20,785 bases of DNA from CAZPMC01 sp964587755 (GTDB lineage: Bacteria; Bacillota; Clostridia; Acetivibrionales; DTU013). Position numbers and translations under genes: made by a program. Below the pieces are notes generated by a model. The model searched no databases. It was given only the letters and a program-made list of their open reading frames with translations, and was not told the DNA's origin. The stretch lies in NCBI GenBank assembly GCA_964587755.1, contig CAZPMC010000039.1:1-20785 (forward strand). Direction: 5' to 3'. Positions 1 through 8,072 of the stretch are shown here, one piece after another; the stretch's first letter is position 1; every line of letters begins with the position of its first letter.

Positions 1-47
1 TTCGCTGAATAAAACCACGCTTTTAAGGGTGACATTTTCGCTGAATA
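1..47. repeat. Short direct repeat at window edge (11-nt unit, 36-nt period)
   Basis: TTCGCTGAATA occurs at 1-11 and again at 37-47, 36 nt apart, just downstream of the nadE stop codon. Only one full period is visible because the window begins here, so a longer tandem array to the left can be neither shown nor excluded. No terminator hairpin for nadE is recognisable in 1-62. Confidence 0.35.
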
Positions 48-62
48 TTGACAGAGGCTTTT

Positions 63-1997
63 TTAATCCAGTTCACTAAGCCACAGCTTTACTGCTGCAT
101 CGCTTGGCATACACCAGTCGCCCCTCGGTGACAAGCCAATGGAACCTACCTTTGGTCCGTCAGGCTGACAGGAGCGTTTAAACTGATGGGCAAAGAATCT
201 TCTGTAGAAGACCTTAAGCCAGGATTTTATTGTTTCCTTAGGATATGCTTCTCCAAAGGCCTGTTTGGCTAAAAATACAACTTTTTCAGGTGCCGCACCG
301 TACCTGAGTACATGGTATATAAAGAAATCATGAAGCTCATAAGGACCGATAATATCCTCTGTTTTTTGTCTGATTTGGCCTTTCTCATCAGGCGGAAGCA
401 GCTCAGGAGTTATGGGAGTGTCAAGAATCCGTAAAAGAACCTGTGAAGCTTCTTTCTGTGGGATGTTATCCGCTGCAAAACCCACCAAATATCTGACCAG
501 GGTTTTTGGGATGCCGCAATTTACCGAGTACATGGACATATGGTCCCCATTGTATGTGCTCCAGCCCAATGCCAGCTCGGAAAGATCTCCCGTTCCTATG
601 ACAATACCGCCTTCCTTATTTGCTATATCCATCAAAATCTGTGTGCGCTCTCTTGCCTGGACATTTTCATATGTTGTGTCAAATACCGATGGGTCGTGAC
701 CAATGTCCTCAAAATGCTTAAGACAAGCCTTTACTATGTTAATTTCCCTGTATTCTGCATCAAATGATTTAATAAGCTCCTTTGCATTTTCAAATGTGGC
801 ATCCGTTGTACCAAACCCGGGCATAGATACAGCAATAATATTCTCCCGGGGCATTTTCAGCAAATCGAATGCTTCAGCTGTGACAATAAGAGCAAGTGTA
901 GAGTCAAGTCCTCCCGATATTCCGATAACAGCTTTTTTTAACCCTGTGTGAGAAAGCCTCTTAGCAAGTCCGGCTGCCTGTATTGATAATATTTCCTTGC
1001 ATCTTTCATTCCTTGCCTTCTCATTGTCAGGCACGAAGGGAAGGGGTCTTATAGCCCTTTTTAATGTATTAAATCCGGTATAATCCACTTTAAATTCTAT
1101 TTTTCTAAAGCTCTTCTTCTGGTTAACCTGACCAAATAAATTTTGCTTCATTCTATCGCTTTGAATTCTTTGGACATCAATCTCACTGACAATCATGCAG
1201 CCTTTTCTTTGAAACCTCTCGCCCTCACATAAAAGCTCTCCGGCCTCCGCAATGAGAGTATGGCCTCCAAACACCATATCTGTAGTGGATTCATTTACTC
1301 CCGCAGATGATAAAATATATCCGTTAATACATTTGCGTGACTGCTGCCTGACCGCTTCTATTCTATATTCTCTTCTACCGATTATCTCGCTGTCAGCCGA
1401 CAGATTGAAAATAATTGATGCTCCGGCAGAAGTTAAGCTTGTGCTTTTAGGTATCGGCGCATACAAATCCTCACCGATTTCAATGCCAAAGGAAAAACTG
1501 CCGGCCGCACCGTTTAAATCCCCGGCCTCAAACAGTAAATCCGTACCAAAGGGAATTTCATTCCCAAATATATTTACATAATCACAAGAGGTGTCTTCAC
1601 CTGATGCGAACCACCTCATCTGGCCGTAACCGTTGTATGCGGGTATATGAGTCTTGGGAACAATGCCGAGTACCTCACCGCTTTGAATAGCCACACCGCA
1701 GCTATACAGCTTATTTCCAGCTAAAATCGGCATTCCGACGATCGAGACTATATTTAATTTCCTTGTTCTTTCGGCAATCCGCCTAAGCTCCATTAGAGCA
1801 TGCTGCTGAAGCTGTCTTTGTTGAAATAAATCGGCACAGGTTGATGACGTAATTGAAAGCTCAGGAAACACAATAAGCTCAACGCCTTCTTTATCAGCGT
1901 CAAATATCATTTTAATGATTCTATCGCTGTTATAGCCACAGTCCGCAACCTTAAGCTCAGGAACTGCCGCAGCCACCCTTACAAATCCGTAATTCAT
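63..1997 (-). CDS. nadE: NAD+ synthetase, glutamine-dependent type (glutaminase nucleophile replaced)
   Basis: ATP-dependent amidation of nicotinic acid adenine dinucleotide to NAD+, the last step of NAD synthesis in the cytosol. The 644-aa protein has the two-domain layout of the glutamine-dependent enzymes: an N-terminal nitrilase-like glutaminase (about 1-300) and a C-terminal synthetase with the PP-loop SGGLDS at 361-366, followed by GTGDLSELALGW. The nitrilase triad is incomplete. Glu46 (FPELS) and Lys115 (PKTHIP) are present, but the position expected to be Cys, in GIEIGEDLYAP, is Gly175 (codon GGT, minus strand 1475-1473). By family knowledge this should abolish glutamine hydrolysis and leave ammonia as nitrogen donor. 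The rest of the protein looks intact and full length. An AGGTGG ribosome site lies just before ATG 1997. The gene follows the DUF401 gene by 53 nt and is probably last in the valS operon. Confidence 0.95.
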   Translation of the reverse strand: MNYGFVRVAAAVPELKVADCGYNSDRIIKMIFDADKEGVELIVFPELSITSSTCADLFQQRQLQQHALMELRRIAERTRKLNIVSIVGMPILAGNKLYSCGVAIQSGEVLGIVPKTHIPAYNGYGQMRWFASGEDTSCDYVNIFGNEIPFGTDLLFEAGDLNGAAGSFSFGIEIGEDLYAPIPKSTSLTSAGASIIFNLSADSEIIGRREYRIEAVRQQSRKCINGYILSSAGVNESTTDMVFGGHTLIAEAGELLCEGERFQRKGCMIVSEIDVQRIQSDRMKQNLFGQVNQKKSFRKIEFKVDYTGFNTLKRAIRPLPFVPDNEKARNERCKEILSIQAAGLAKRLSHTGLKKAVIGISGGLDSTLALIVTAEAFDLLKMPRENIIAVSMPGFGTTDATFENAKELIKSFDAEYREINIVKACLKHFEDIGHDPSVFDTTYENVQARERTQILMDIANKEGGIVIGTGDLSELALGWSTYNGDHMSMYSVNCGIPKTLVRYLVGFAADNIPQKEASQVLLRILDTPITPELLPPDEKGQIRQKTEDIIGPYELHDFFIYHVLRYGAAPEKVVFLAKQAFGEAYPKETIKSWLKVFYRRFFAHQFKRSCQPDGPKVGSIGLSPRGDWCMPSDAAVKLWLSELD

Positions 1998-2050
1998 ATG
2001 CCACCTGTCTTTAAAATTTACTACCTAAAATTTGTCCTTTTTCTTCTATA

Positions 2051-3274
2051 TTATACCACTATCATGACCAGCGCAACAACAGACAGTACAAGCAGAGGAA
2101 TTTCAGCTATTGTTACCTTTTTTATAACCGCCGTCAAGGGTGTATTAAAATAATCAGCCGTCATAACAACACACAAATGAAGGGGCGTTATCATTACACC
2201 CACAGAGCCTATTGCAAATGCCAGTACAGCAGCCCAGATACTTTTATCCAGTCCCAGTGGAATCAATATTGGAAACGCCAGCGAAATAAAGCTTACAGTT
2301 AATCCGGATGTAAAGCCGCCTATAAAAGGTAGCAGTATAAACAGAATAACGGCCGGTATCCCGTATGCTTTCATTAATTCTGACAACGAAATGATAGCTC
2401 CTGACCCGATAAGTACTTCCTTAAACACCATAACGCCAATAATAATGATAACCAGCTTCACAGGAAAGGCTTCCCTTGCCGTCTTCAATACCATTTTTAA
2501 TGTATACCTCTTTATGAATAAAAGAGCTGTAACCACCGCAACCGAAGCTATCTCAAGAGAATATGGAGTGACGTTGAGCAATAGAATGTAGAGTATTATG
2601 AGAGCTATAATAGGAAGCATTGCTCCAAATAAGCTCTTTAGGCTTTGCATTTTAGGCTTTGTCCTTACTATAATCTCTTTTTTTATCCTTAAAAGGCCAA
2701 AAGCCGTTCCAAGAATGGCATTAATAACCATGAAGGGTACAAGATGAATAAAAAAGCTGATTACCGAAACCTGCATCAATTCTGCGGCAAGTATAACCCC
2801 CGGATATAAAATGAATCCGTCCAGCCATATGTGCCTGAACCAATGGTTTACAAAGGTCTTATTGAGAGGATCCGTATTGTCCAGTGTCACTTCCTCGACC
2901 ATAGGACATGAAAACCTTGCTCCTCCCGGAGACGGAAGCAATCCAAGAGCTGCAGGAAGAAGTGCCGCCGCCAGACGGTTGCTGCCTGTAAGCTCCTTAA
3001 GATTGTCTACCATTGTTCTGATCATGCCTGTGCTCCTCATAATATTCTCAAGCATCATAATAAGGAACAGTGCAACCACAAGCTTTATTGTACTGTTTGA
3101 CAAAACACCTTTTATTGAGTATTCCAAAGCCTTTCCCGGCGGCATACGGGCGATTAGGGCTATTATAACCGAATCCGCCAGCATGACCAGTCCGAGATTG
3201 ACCTTTTTTCGTATTAATATTATCGAAAGAACAAATGCTGCAGCCACTAACAGTACGTTAATAAATATATCCAC
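2051..3274 (-). CDS. DUF401 family polytopic membrane protein
   Basis: This 407-aa, very hydrophobic protein has about ten or more predicted membrane segments spread over its whole length. It matches my recollection of the DUF401 family: the loop LGLLPSPGGARFSCPMV (near residues 110-127) and the late motif MITPLHLCVVMTADYFN are characteristic. The family is poorly characterised and resembles ion-transporter-type permeases; the substrate is unknown and I assign none. The start codon is GTG at 3274, supported by a GAGGT ribosome site 9 nt upstream; the nearby ATG in another frame stops at once. It sits 51 nt after valS and 53 nt before nadE on the same strand, consistent with co-transcription but not proving a shared function. 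Confidence 0.85.
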   Translation of the reverse strand: MDIFINVLLVAAAFVLSIILIRKKVNLGLVMLADSVIIALIARMPPGKALEYSIKGVLSNSTIKLVVALFLIMMLENIMRSTGMIRTMVDNLKELTGSNRLAAALLPAALGLLPSPGGARFSCPMVEEVTLDNTDPLNKTFVNHWFRHIWLDGFILYPGVILAAELMQVSVISFFIHLVPFMVINAILGTAFGLLRIKKEIIVRTKPKMQSLKSLFGAMLPIIALIILYILLLNVTPYSLEIASVAVVTALLFIKRYTLKMVLKTAREAFPVKLVIIIIGVMVFKEVLIGSGAIISLSELMKAYGIPAVILFILLPFIGGFTSGLTVSFISLAFPILIPLGLDKSIWAAVLAFAIGSVGVMITPLHLCVVMTADYFNTPLTAVIKKVTIAEIPLLVLSVVALVMIVV

Positions 3275-3325
3275 TAGTTCATGACCTCATCTTCAAACTC
3301 TTTGATGTATTTTGTGCAACTTTTT

Positions 3326-5980
3326 TTACTTTTTCAGGCTATTTAGTCTCTCCATCACCTTATCATACATCTGAGTATATTTGACCTTTTTAGCCCTCTC
3401 CTCTTCGACTATCTTGGCAGGTGCCTTTGCTAAGAAGCTTTCATTGGAAAGCTTGCCGTTTACTCTCTCGAGCTCCTTCTCCAAATTTTCCTTCTCCTTT
3501 TCAAGCCTCTCAATTTCCTTTTGTATATCCACCAAATCCTCTAATGGTATAAATATCTCTGCTCCTGGAATAACAGCGGTAACCGCACTGTGCGGTATTC
3601 CTGCCTTATCAGCCCTTACCTCTATCTCCGATGCCCCGGCAAGCCGCAGGAAAAACTTTGTGCCTGACAATAAGAAACTTCCCTCTTTCTGCTCTGCAAC
3701 AAATATCAGCTTTGTCTTTCTGGATGGCGGAACATTCATTTCAGTCCTTATATTCCTGACAGCCTTTATGGCGTTCATAATAAGATCCATGTTCTTCTCA
3801 TCTTCAGAGAAACAAAGGGCTTCATCATATTCGGGCCATTTGGATATCATTATGCTCTCATCGTCATTAATAAGATTCATGTATATCTCTTCTGTAATAA
3901 ACGGCATATAAGGATGCAGCAGCTTCATGGCAGTACTGAGAACAAAATTTAGCACCCATTGGGTTTCAAGTCTCGTACTGTCCTCTCTGTCAAACAGGCT
4001 CGGCTTGACAAGCTCTATATACCAGTCGCAAAACTCCTCCCATATAAACTCATAGAGCTTATGGAGAGCAATTCCCAGCTCAAAATGCTCAAGGTTTTCG
4101 GTTACTTCTTTAACCAGTGTGTTGACTCTGCTTAATATCCATTTGTCTGCCATTGTAAATTTCGATTTGTCAACTTTACTAAAATCAATATTTTCATCGA
4201 AATTCATCAATACAAATCTAGTGGCATTCCAAATCTTATTTGCAAAGTTTCTGCTGGATTCAACCTTCTCAGTAGAATAGCGCAGATCATTACCCGGCGA
4301 ATTTCCTATGGTAAGCGCAAATCTCAGTGCGTCGGTACCGTACTGCTCAATAACTTCAAGAGGATCAATGCCGTTTCCCAGTGACTTGCTCATTTTTCTG
4401 CCCTGAGAATCCCTGACAATACCGTGTATAAAAACGTATTCAAAGGGTGCTCTACCTGTGTGCTCAAGCCCGGAGAATATCATTCTGGCAACCCAGAAGA
4501 AAATAATATCATACCCAGTAACAAGAACGCTTGTCGGGTAGAAATACCGAAGATCCTCCGTCTGCTCCGGCCATCCCAATGTGGAAAAAGGCCAAAGTGC
4601 AGAGCTGAACCATGTATCAAGGGTATCGGGGTCCTGCTCAATTCTTGAGCTGCCGCAATCCGGGCATGTATCGGGCTGCTCACGGCTTACCATCATATTA
4701 CCGCACTCCTGACAGTAATAAGCCGGTATTCTGTGTCCCCACCAAAGCTGTCTTGATATACACCAGTCTTGAATGTTCTCCATCCAGTTAAAATAAATCT
4801 TGGAAAATCTATCGGGTACAAATTTTACCGTTCCGTTCTTAACAACTTCAATTGCAGGCTCTGCCAGTGGCTTCATCTTGACAAACCACTGTCTTGACAT
4901 AATAGGCTCAATAACGGTATTGCACCTGTAGCAAGCACCTACATTATGCTTGTGCCCTTCAATTTTAGCCAGCAGGTCAAGCCGGTCCAAATCGCTGATA
5001 ATTTGCTTTCTTGCCTCATATCTGTCCATACCGGCATATTTGCCTGCCGCTTCATTCATTGTAGCGTCGTCGTTCATTACCTTAATCTGGGGCAAATTAT
5101 GTCTTAAGCCCACTTCAAAGTCATTTGGATCGTGAGCAGGAGTTATTTTAACCACACCTGTCCCAAAGTCCTTATCCACATATGGGTCTGCAATTACCGG
5201 TATCTCTCTGTCCATAAGGGGCAGAATTACAGTCTTGCCTATTAATTCTGAATATCTTTCATCCTCCGGATTTACTGCAACAGCCGTATCTCCCAGCATC
5301 GTCTCAGGTCTTGTTGTAGCAACGGTGACAAACTCATTGCTTCCCTTAACAGGGTATTTTATATGCCAAAAATGTCCTTCCTTTTCGTCGTACTCTACCT
5401 CTGCGTCCGAAATAGATGTTTTGCAATTAGGGCACCAGTTAATAATCCTGTCACCTCTATATATAAGGCCTTTTTCGTACAGTCTAATAAATACCTCCTT
5501 GACTGCCTCAGAAAGTCCTTCATCCATCGTAAATCTTTCTCTGTCCCAGTCACACGAGCTTCCAAGCTTTTTAAGCTGCTCAACTATCCGTCCACCGTAC
5601 ACTCTTTTCCATTCCCAGGCTCTTTTAAGGAATTCTTCTCTGCCTATTTGATCCTTTGTAAGACCCTCCTTAGCCATTGCCTCAACAATTTTAGCCTCTG
5701 TTGCAATGCTGGCATGATCTGTTCCCGGCAGCCACAGAGTTGAAAATCCCTGCATCCTTCTCCATCTTATCAATATATCCTGCATGGTTTCATCAAGGGC
5801 ATGCCCCATATGGAGCTGTCCTGTAATATTCGGAGGCGGAATCACAATAGTATAGGGCTTTTTGCTGCTGTCAACCTCAGCATGAAAATATCCCTTTTCG
5901 ATCCACTTTTCATATAACCGCTCCTCTACCTGTGCCGGGTCGTATGTTTTTGCTAAGCTTTCATATCCTTGCATTCTCAT
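3326..5980 (-). CDS. valS: Valyl-tRNA synthetase
   Basis: Charges tRNA-Val with valine in the cytosol; a class I aminoacyl-tRNA synthetase. The 884-aa length is normal for bacterial ValS. Visible hallmarks are the HMGH signature at 57-60 (after PPPNITGQL), the editing (CP1) domain with TTRPETMLGDTA near 222-233, zinc-ribbon-like cysteine pairs at 183/186, 350/353, 423/426 and 439/442, the KMSKS loop at 529-533, an anticodon-binding helical domain (about 615-760), and the C-terminal coiled-coil tRNA arm (about 818-884, rich in Glu/Lys/Leu). Two start codons, ATG 5980 and ATG 5974 (M1 and M3), share the ribosome site AAGGATGAGG; the second has the better spacing. Transcription is controlled by the T-box leader immediately upstream. 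It heads a likely operon with the DUF401 gene and nadE. Confidence 0.98.
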   Translation of the reverse strand: MRMQGYESLAKTYDPAQVEERLYEKWIEKGYFHAEVDSSKKPYTIVIPPPNITGQLHMGHALDETMQDILIRWRRMQGFSTLWLPGTDHASIATEAKIVEAMAKEGLTKDQIGREEFLKRAWEWKRVYGGRIVEQLKKLGSSCDWDRERFTMDEGLSEAVKEVFIRLYEKGLIYRGDRIINWCPNCKTSISDAEVEYDEKEGHFWHIKYPVKGSNEFVTVATTRPETMLGDTAVAVNPEDERYSELIGKTVILPLMDREIPVIADPYVDKDFGTGVVKITPAHDPNDFEVGLRHNLPQIKVMNDDATMNEAAGKYAGMDRYEARKQIISDLDRLDLLAKIEGHKHNVGACYRCNTVIEPIMSRQWFVKMKPLAEPAIEVVKNGTVKFVPDRFSKIYFNWMENIQDWCISRQLWWGHRIPAYYCQECGNMMVSREQPDTCPDCGSSRIEQDPDTLDTWFSSALWPFSTLGWPEQTEDLRYFYPTSVLVTGYDIIFFWVARMIFSGLEHTGRAPFEYVFIHGIVRDSQGRKMSKSLGNGIDPLEVIEQYGTDALRFALTIGNSPGNDLRYSTEKVESSRNFANKIWNATRFVLMNFDENIDFSKVDKSKFTMADKWILSRVNTLVKEVTENLEHFELGIALHKLYEFIWEEFCDWYIELVKPSLFDREDSTRLETQWVLNFVLSTAMKLLHPYMPFITEEIYMNLINDDESIMISKWPEYDEALCFSEDEKNMDLIMNAIKAVRNIRTEMNVPPSRKTKLIFVAEQKEGSFLLSGTKFFLRLAGASEIEVRADKAGIPHSAVTAVIPGAEIFIPLEDLVDIQKEIERLEKEKENLEKELERVNGKLSNESFLAKAPAKIVEEERAKKVKYTQMYDKVMERLNSLKK

Positions 5981-6001
5981 TCCTCATCCTTTCTATCCAA
6001 T

Positions 6002-6038
6002 AAAAAAGCCTTCCGTCCAATCTTAATTGGACGAAGGC
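6002..6038 (-). terminator. Intrinsic terminator of the valS T-box
   Basis: On the minus strand, GCCTTC-GTCCAAT pairs with ATTGGAC-G-GAAGGC around a TAAG loop (13 bp with one bulged G) and is followed by six T residues (6002-6007). Its 5' arm starts just after the T-box core, as expected for mutually exclusive terminator and antiterminator forms. Confidence 0.92.
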
Positions 6039-6262
6039 TATGCTCCGCGGTACCACCAAAATTCCCATTAATGGGCTGCTCATTGAGATAACGGCTCTAA
6101 CCGCTGCATTTAGTACAACTTAAACCGCTGCATTTTGTGCAGAACTCCCGGGCGACCTTCAACGACTTTTCCCCGAAAGGTCTCTCAGCCGGTGAACCTT
6201 TCTCTCTTAGGGGATGGTGTACGTTTACTCCTCCCAATCATCGTTTTTAAAATATAATTACA
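6002..6262 (-). promoter_or_regulatory. T-box riboswitch leader of valS (Val specifier GUC)
   Basis: The minus strand carries the near-invariant T-box core GGTGGTACCGCGG (6046-6058), directly followed by an intrinsic terminator. Upstream is a long structured leader with Stem-I-like elements (GGAGTA near 6230, AGAGAG near 6205). The segment GAAG-GTC-GCCC places a candidate specifier codon GTC (Val) at 6154-6156, in the context typical of T-box specifier loops. In this family, uncharged tRNA-Val pairs with the specifier and with the T-box bulge and stabilises an antiterminator, turning valS on when valine is scarce. Two copies of AATGCAGCGGTT (minus sense; 6123-6134 and 6099-6110) lie between specifier and T-box and belong to linker/stem structures. 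Boundaries are approximate. Confidence 0.93.
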
Positions 6263-6266
6263 TATG

Positions 6267-6295
6267 ATAATATATTATATAAAAATCAGTGTCAA
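6267..6295 (-). promoter_or_regulatory. Sigma-A promoter of valS leader
   Basis: TTGACA (6290-6295) and TATTAT (6267-6272), read on the minus strand, are separated by 17 nt. Transcription would start near 6260, at the 5' end of the T-box leader. Confidence 0.8.
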
Positions 6296-6323
6296 GGATT
6301 GATTTATCTTTTTTCACATATTA

Positions 6324-6353
6324 TTGAATACTGTAGTGTACTTAATGTATAAT
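6324..6353 (+). promoter_or_regulatory. Sigma-A promoter of argJ
   Basis: TTGAAT (6324-6329) and a perfect TATAAT (6348-6353) are spaced by 18 nt, about 60 nt before the argJ start. It diverges from the valS promoter; the two -35 boxes are 28 nt apart. I see no obvious ArgR-type operator. Confidence 0.7.
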
Positions 6354-6411
6354 TTATATCGTTGAAGCGAAAAGTAAAATTATTCTTATATAAACGTCTG
6401 GAGTTGATGCT

Positions 6412-7614
6412 ATGCATGTTATTAGCGGAGGAATTACAGCCCCCGAAGGGTTTTTCGCCACAGGAATTGCCTGTGGCCTTAAAAAAGATGGCAAAAAGGA
6501 TCTTGCCATTGTTTGTTCAGAGGATAGTGCTGCTGCCGCAGGTGTTTTCACCACCAATAAAGTTAAGGGACATTCCTTGCAGCTGACAATGAACCATATT
6601 AAAACAGGCTTTGTAAACGCTATTGTTATAAACAGCGGCAATGCCAATGCCTGCGTTGGTGAGCAAGGCTATGCCGATGCTCTTGAAATCGCTACTATTA
6701 CTGCAAATCTTCTTGAATGTGCACCGGAGAATATATTGGTAGGCTCAACGGGAGTTATTGGAAAGCCTTTGGACATGGAGGTTATAAGACCCGGATTGGA
6801 AGCCCTTATAACGGGAATGGCTCCAGACGGCAGCTCCGATGCCCAAGAAGCCATTATGACTACAGACACTATTCATAAAGAAGTGGCTGTTGAGCTGCGC
6901 ATGCAGGACGAACAGATTGTTATCGGCGGAATAGCAAAGGGTTCAGGAATGATTCACCCTAATATGGCAACAATGATCGGAGTCATTACAACAGACTGTA
7001 ATATATCCAGAAAGCTCCTTGATAAAGCCCTTAAAGAGGTTGTCAACACAACCTTTAACAGGGTTACGGTTGACGGCGACACAAGTGTATGCGATATGGT
7101 TATTCTGCTTGCAAATGGAATGGCCGACAATGCCGGTATTACAAGTGAGGGCGAAGACTACGATCAGTTTAAAAAGGGTCTTGAGTACGTTTGCGCACAT
7201 TTGTCTAAGCTTATTGCAAAGGACGGTGAAGGTGCTACAAAGCTTGTCGAGGTGGTTGTAGAAGGCGCCGCGAACCCGGAGGATGCATACAAGGCAGCAA
7301 GCTCCATTGCCAAATCTCCATTGGTCAAGACAGCGATATTCGGAGAGGATGCCAACTGGGGCAGGATAATAACTGCCGCAGGTTATTCAGGGGCTGATTT
7401 TGATCAGAATTATACCGATATATATATAAATGGTATTATCGTTTGTAAAGGCGGCTGTGCTGTCGATTTTGACGAAAAGGCCGCGAAGGAGCAGCTTAAG
7501 AAAAAAGAGATAACCCTTTTGGTTAAGCTAAATAAAGGAGTTTATTCAGACAGGGTTTGGACATGTGATTTCTCTTATGACTATGTAAAGATAAATGCAA
7601 GCTATCGCACCTGA
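6412..7614 (+). CDS. argJ: Glutamate N-acetyltransferase / amino-acid acetyltransferase (ornithine acetyltransferase)
   Basis: Transfers the acetyl group from N-acetylornithine to glutamate (and in bifunctional forms from acetyl-CoA to glutamate), closing the cyclic arginine pathway. The 400 aa match the family length. The precursor self-cleaves before the Thr of the motif KGSGMIHPNMATM; the nucleophile here is Thr187. The oxyanion-hole segment GSTGVIG (111-117), SGNANAC (75-81) and the C-terminal DYVKINASYRT are all family hallmarks. ATG 6412 has GGAG 8 nt upstream; the overlapping out-of-phase reading frame at 6362 is a shadow. Whether the enzyme is mono- or bifunctional cannot be read from sequence. 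argC, argB and argD, frequent partners, are absent here; the next gene, 35 nt downstream, is a cheW-type gene. Confidence 0.97.
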   Translation: MHVISGGITAPEGFFATGIACGLKKDGKKDLAIVCSEDSAAAAGVFTTNKVKGHSLQLTMNHIKTGFVNAIVINSGNANACVGEQGYADALEIATITANLLECAPENILVGSTGVIGKPLDMEVIRPGLEALITGMAPDGSSDAQEAIMTTDTIHKEVAVELRMQDEQIVIGGIAKGSGMIHPNMATMIGVITTDCNISRKLLDKALKEVVNTTFNRVTVDGDTSVCDMVILLANGMADNAGITSEGEDYDQFKKGLEYVCAHLSKLIAKDGEGATKLVEVVVEGAANPEDAYKAASSIAKSPLVKTAIFGEDANWGRIITAAGYSGADFDQNYTDIYINGIIVCKGGCAVDFDEKAAKEQLKKKEITLLVKLNKGVYSDRVWTCDFSYDYVKINASYRT

Positions 7615-7649
7615 CGAGAGTGTAAAGCAAAGGATAAGGAGGGGTTAAT

Positions 7650-8072
7650 GTGGAGGCGAGGCAACTGATTGTATTTGCAATCGATTCTCAGGAATACGGT
7701 ATAGATATCTCCCAGATCAGCAGCATTGAAAAGCTGCCGGAGATATTTAAGGTCCCTGAGGCTGCAGACTATGTCGAGGGTTTGATTAACTTAAGGGGAA
7801 AGGTTCACACTGCAATTAACATCAGAAAGCGCTTTAAGATGCCTGTTAAAGAATTTGACGAGGAAACAAAGGTAATAATGGTTTATTCGGGTGATTCCAT
7901 TGTCGGTATCATAATTGATAACGTTAACCAAATGATAAAATTAGAAGAAGGTAATTATGAGTTTACCCCAAATAAAAAGTCCGGTTCCGATAAGGAATTC
8001 GTAGACGGAATAATAGTATTCGGAGAAAAAAGGGTTAAGCTCTTAAATTTAGAGAAGCTTTTAGCAGTCTAG
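7650..8072 (+). CDS. CheW-like chemotaxis adaptor
   Basis: A 140-aa single-domain CheW protein, the SH3-like adaptor that links chemoreceptors to the CheA kinase at the membrane-associated array. The family pattern is clear: LIVFAIDSQEYGIDISQISSI at the start, the NLRGKVHTAINIRKRF block (47-62; usual form NLRG-x-V-x-PVIDLRKRF) and the repeated beta-strand region VGIIIDNV. The start is GTG 7650 with GGAGGGG 5 nt upstream; the ATG two bases earlier is in another frame and soon stops. It lies 35 nt after argJ on the same strand and may be co-transcribed. It ends in CTAG, which is also the stop of the convergent amidase gene. No CheA, CheY or intact receptor is nearby; it could instead serve a CheV-like or alternative array. 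Confidence 0.9.
   Translation: MEARQLIVFAIDSQEYGIDISQISSIEKLPEIFKVPEAADYVEGLINLRGKVHTAINIRKRFKMPVKEFDEETKVIMVYSGDSIVGIIIDNVNQMIKLEEGNYEFTPNKKSGSDKEFVDGIIVFGEKRVKLLNLEKLLAV

Noticed and set aside
1..47. CRISPR-like repeat at window edge
   Set aside because: Only 11 nt are shared and only two copies are visible; too short for a CRISPR repeat and no cas genes nearby.
2811..3284. 157-aa open frame opposite the DUF401 gene
   Set aside because: Antisense shadow of a clearly conserved membrane protein.
3381..3911. 176-aa open frame opposite valS
   Set aside because: Antisense shadow of the valS coiled-coil region, Ser/Phe-rich as expected from reversed Glu/Lys codons; no ribosome site or family match.
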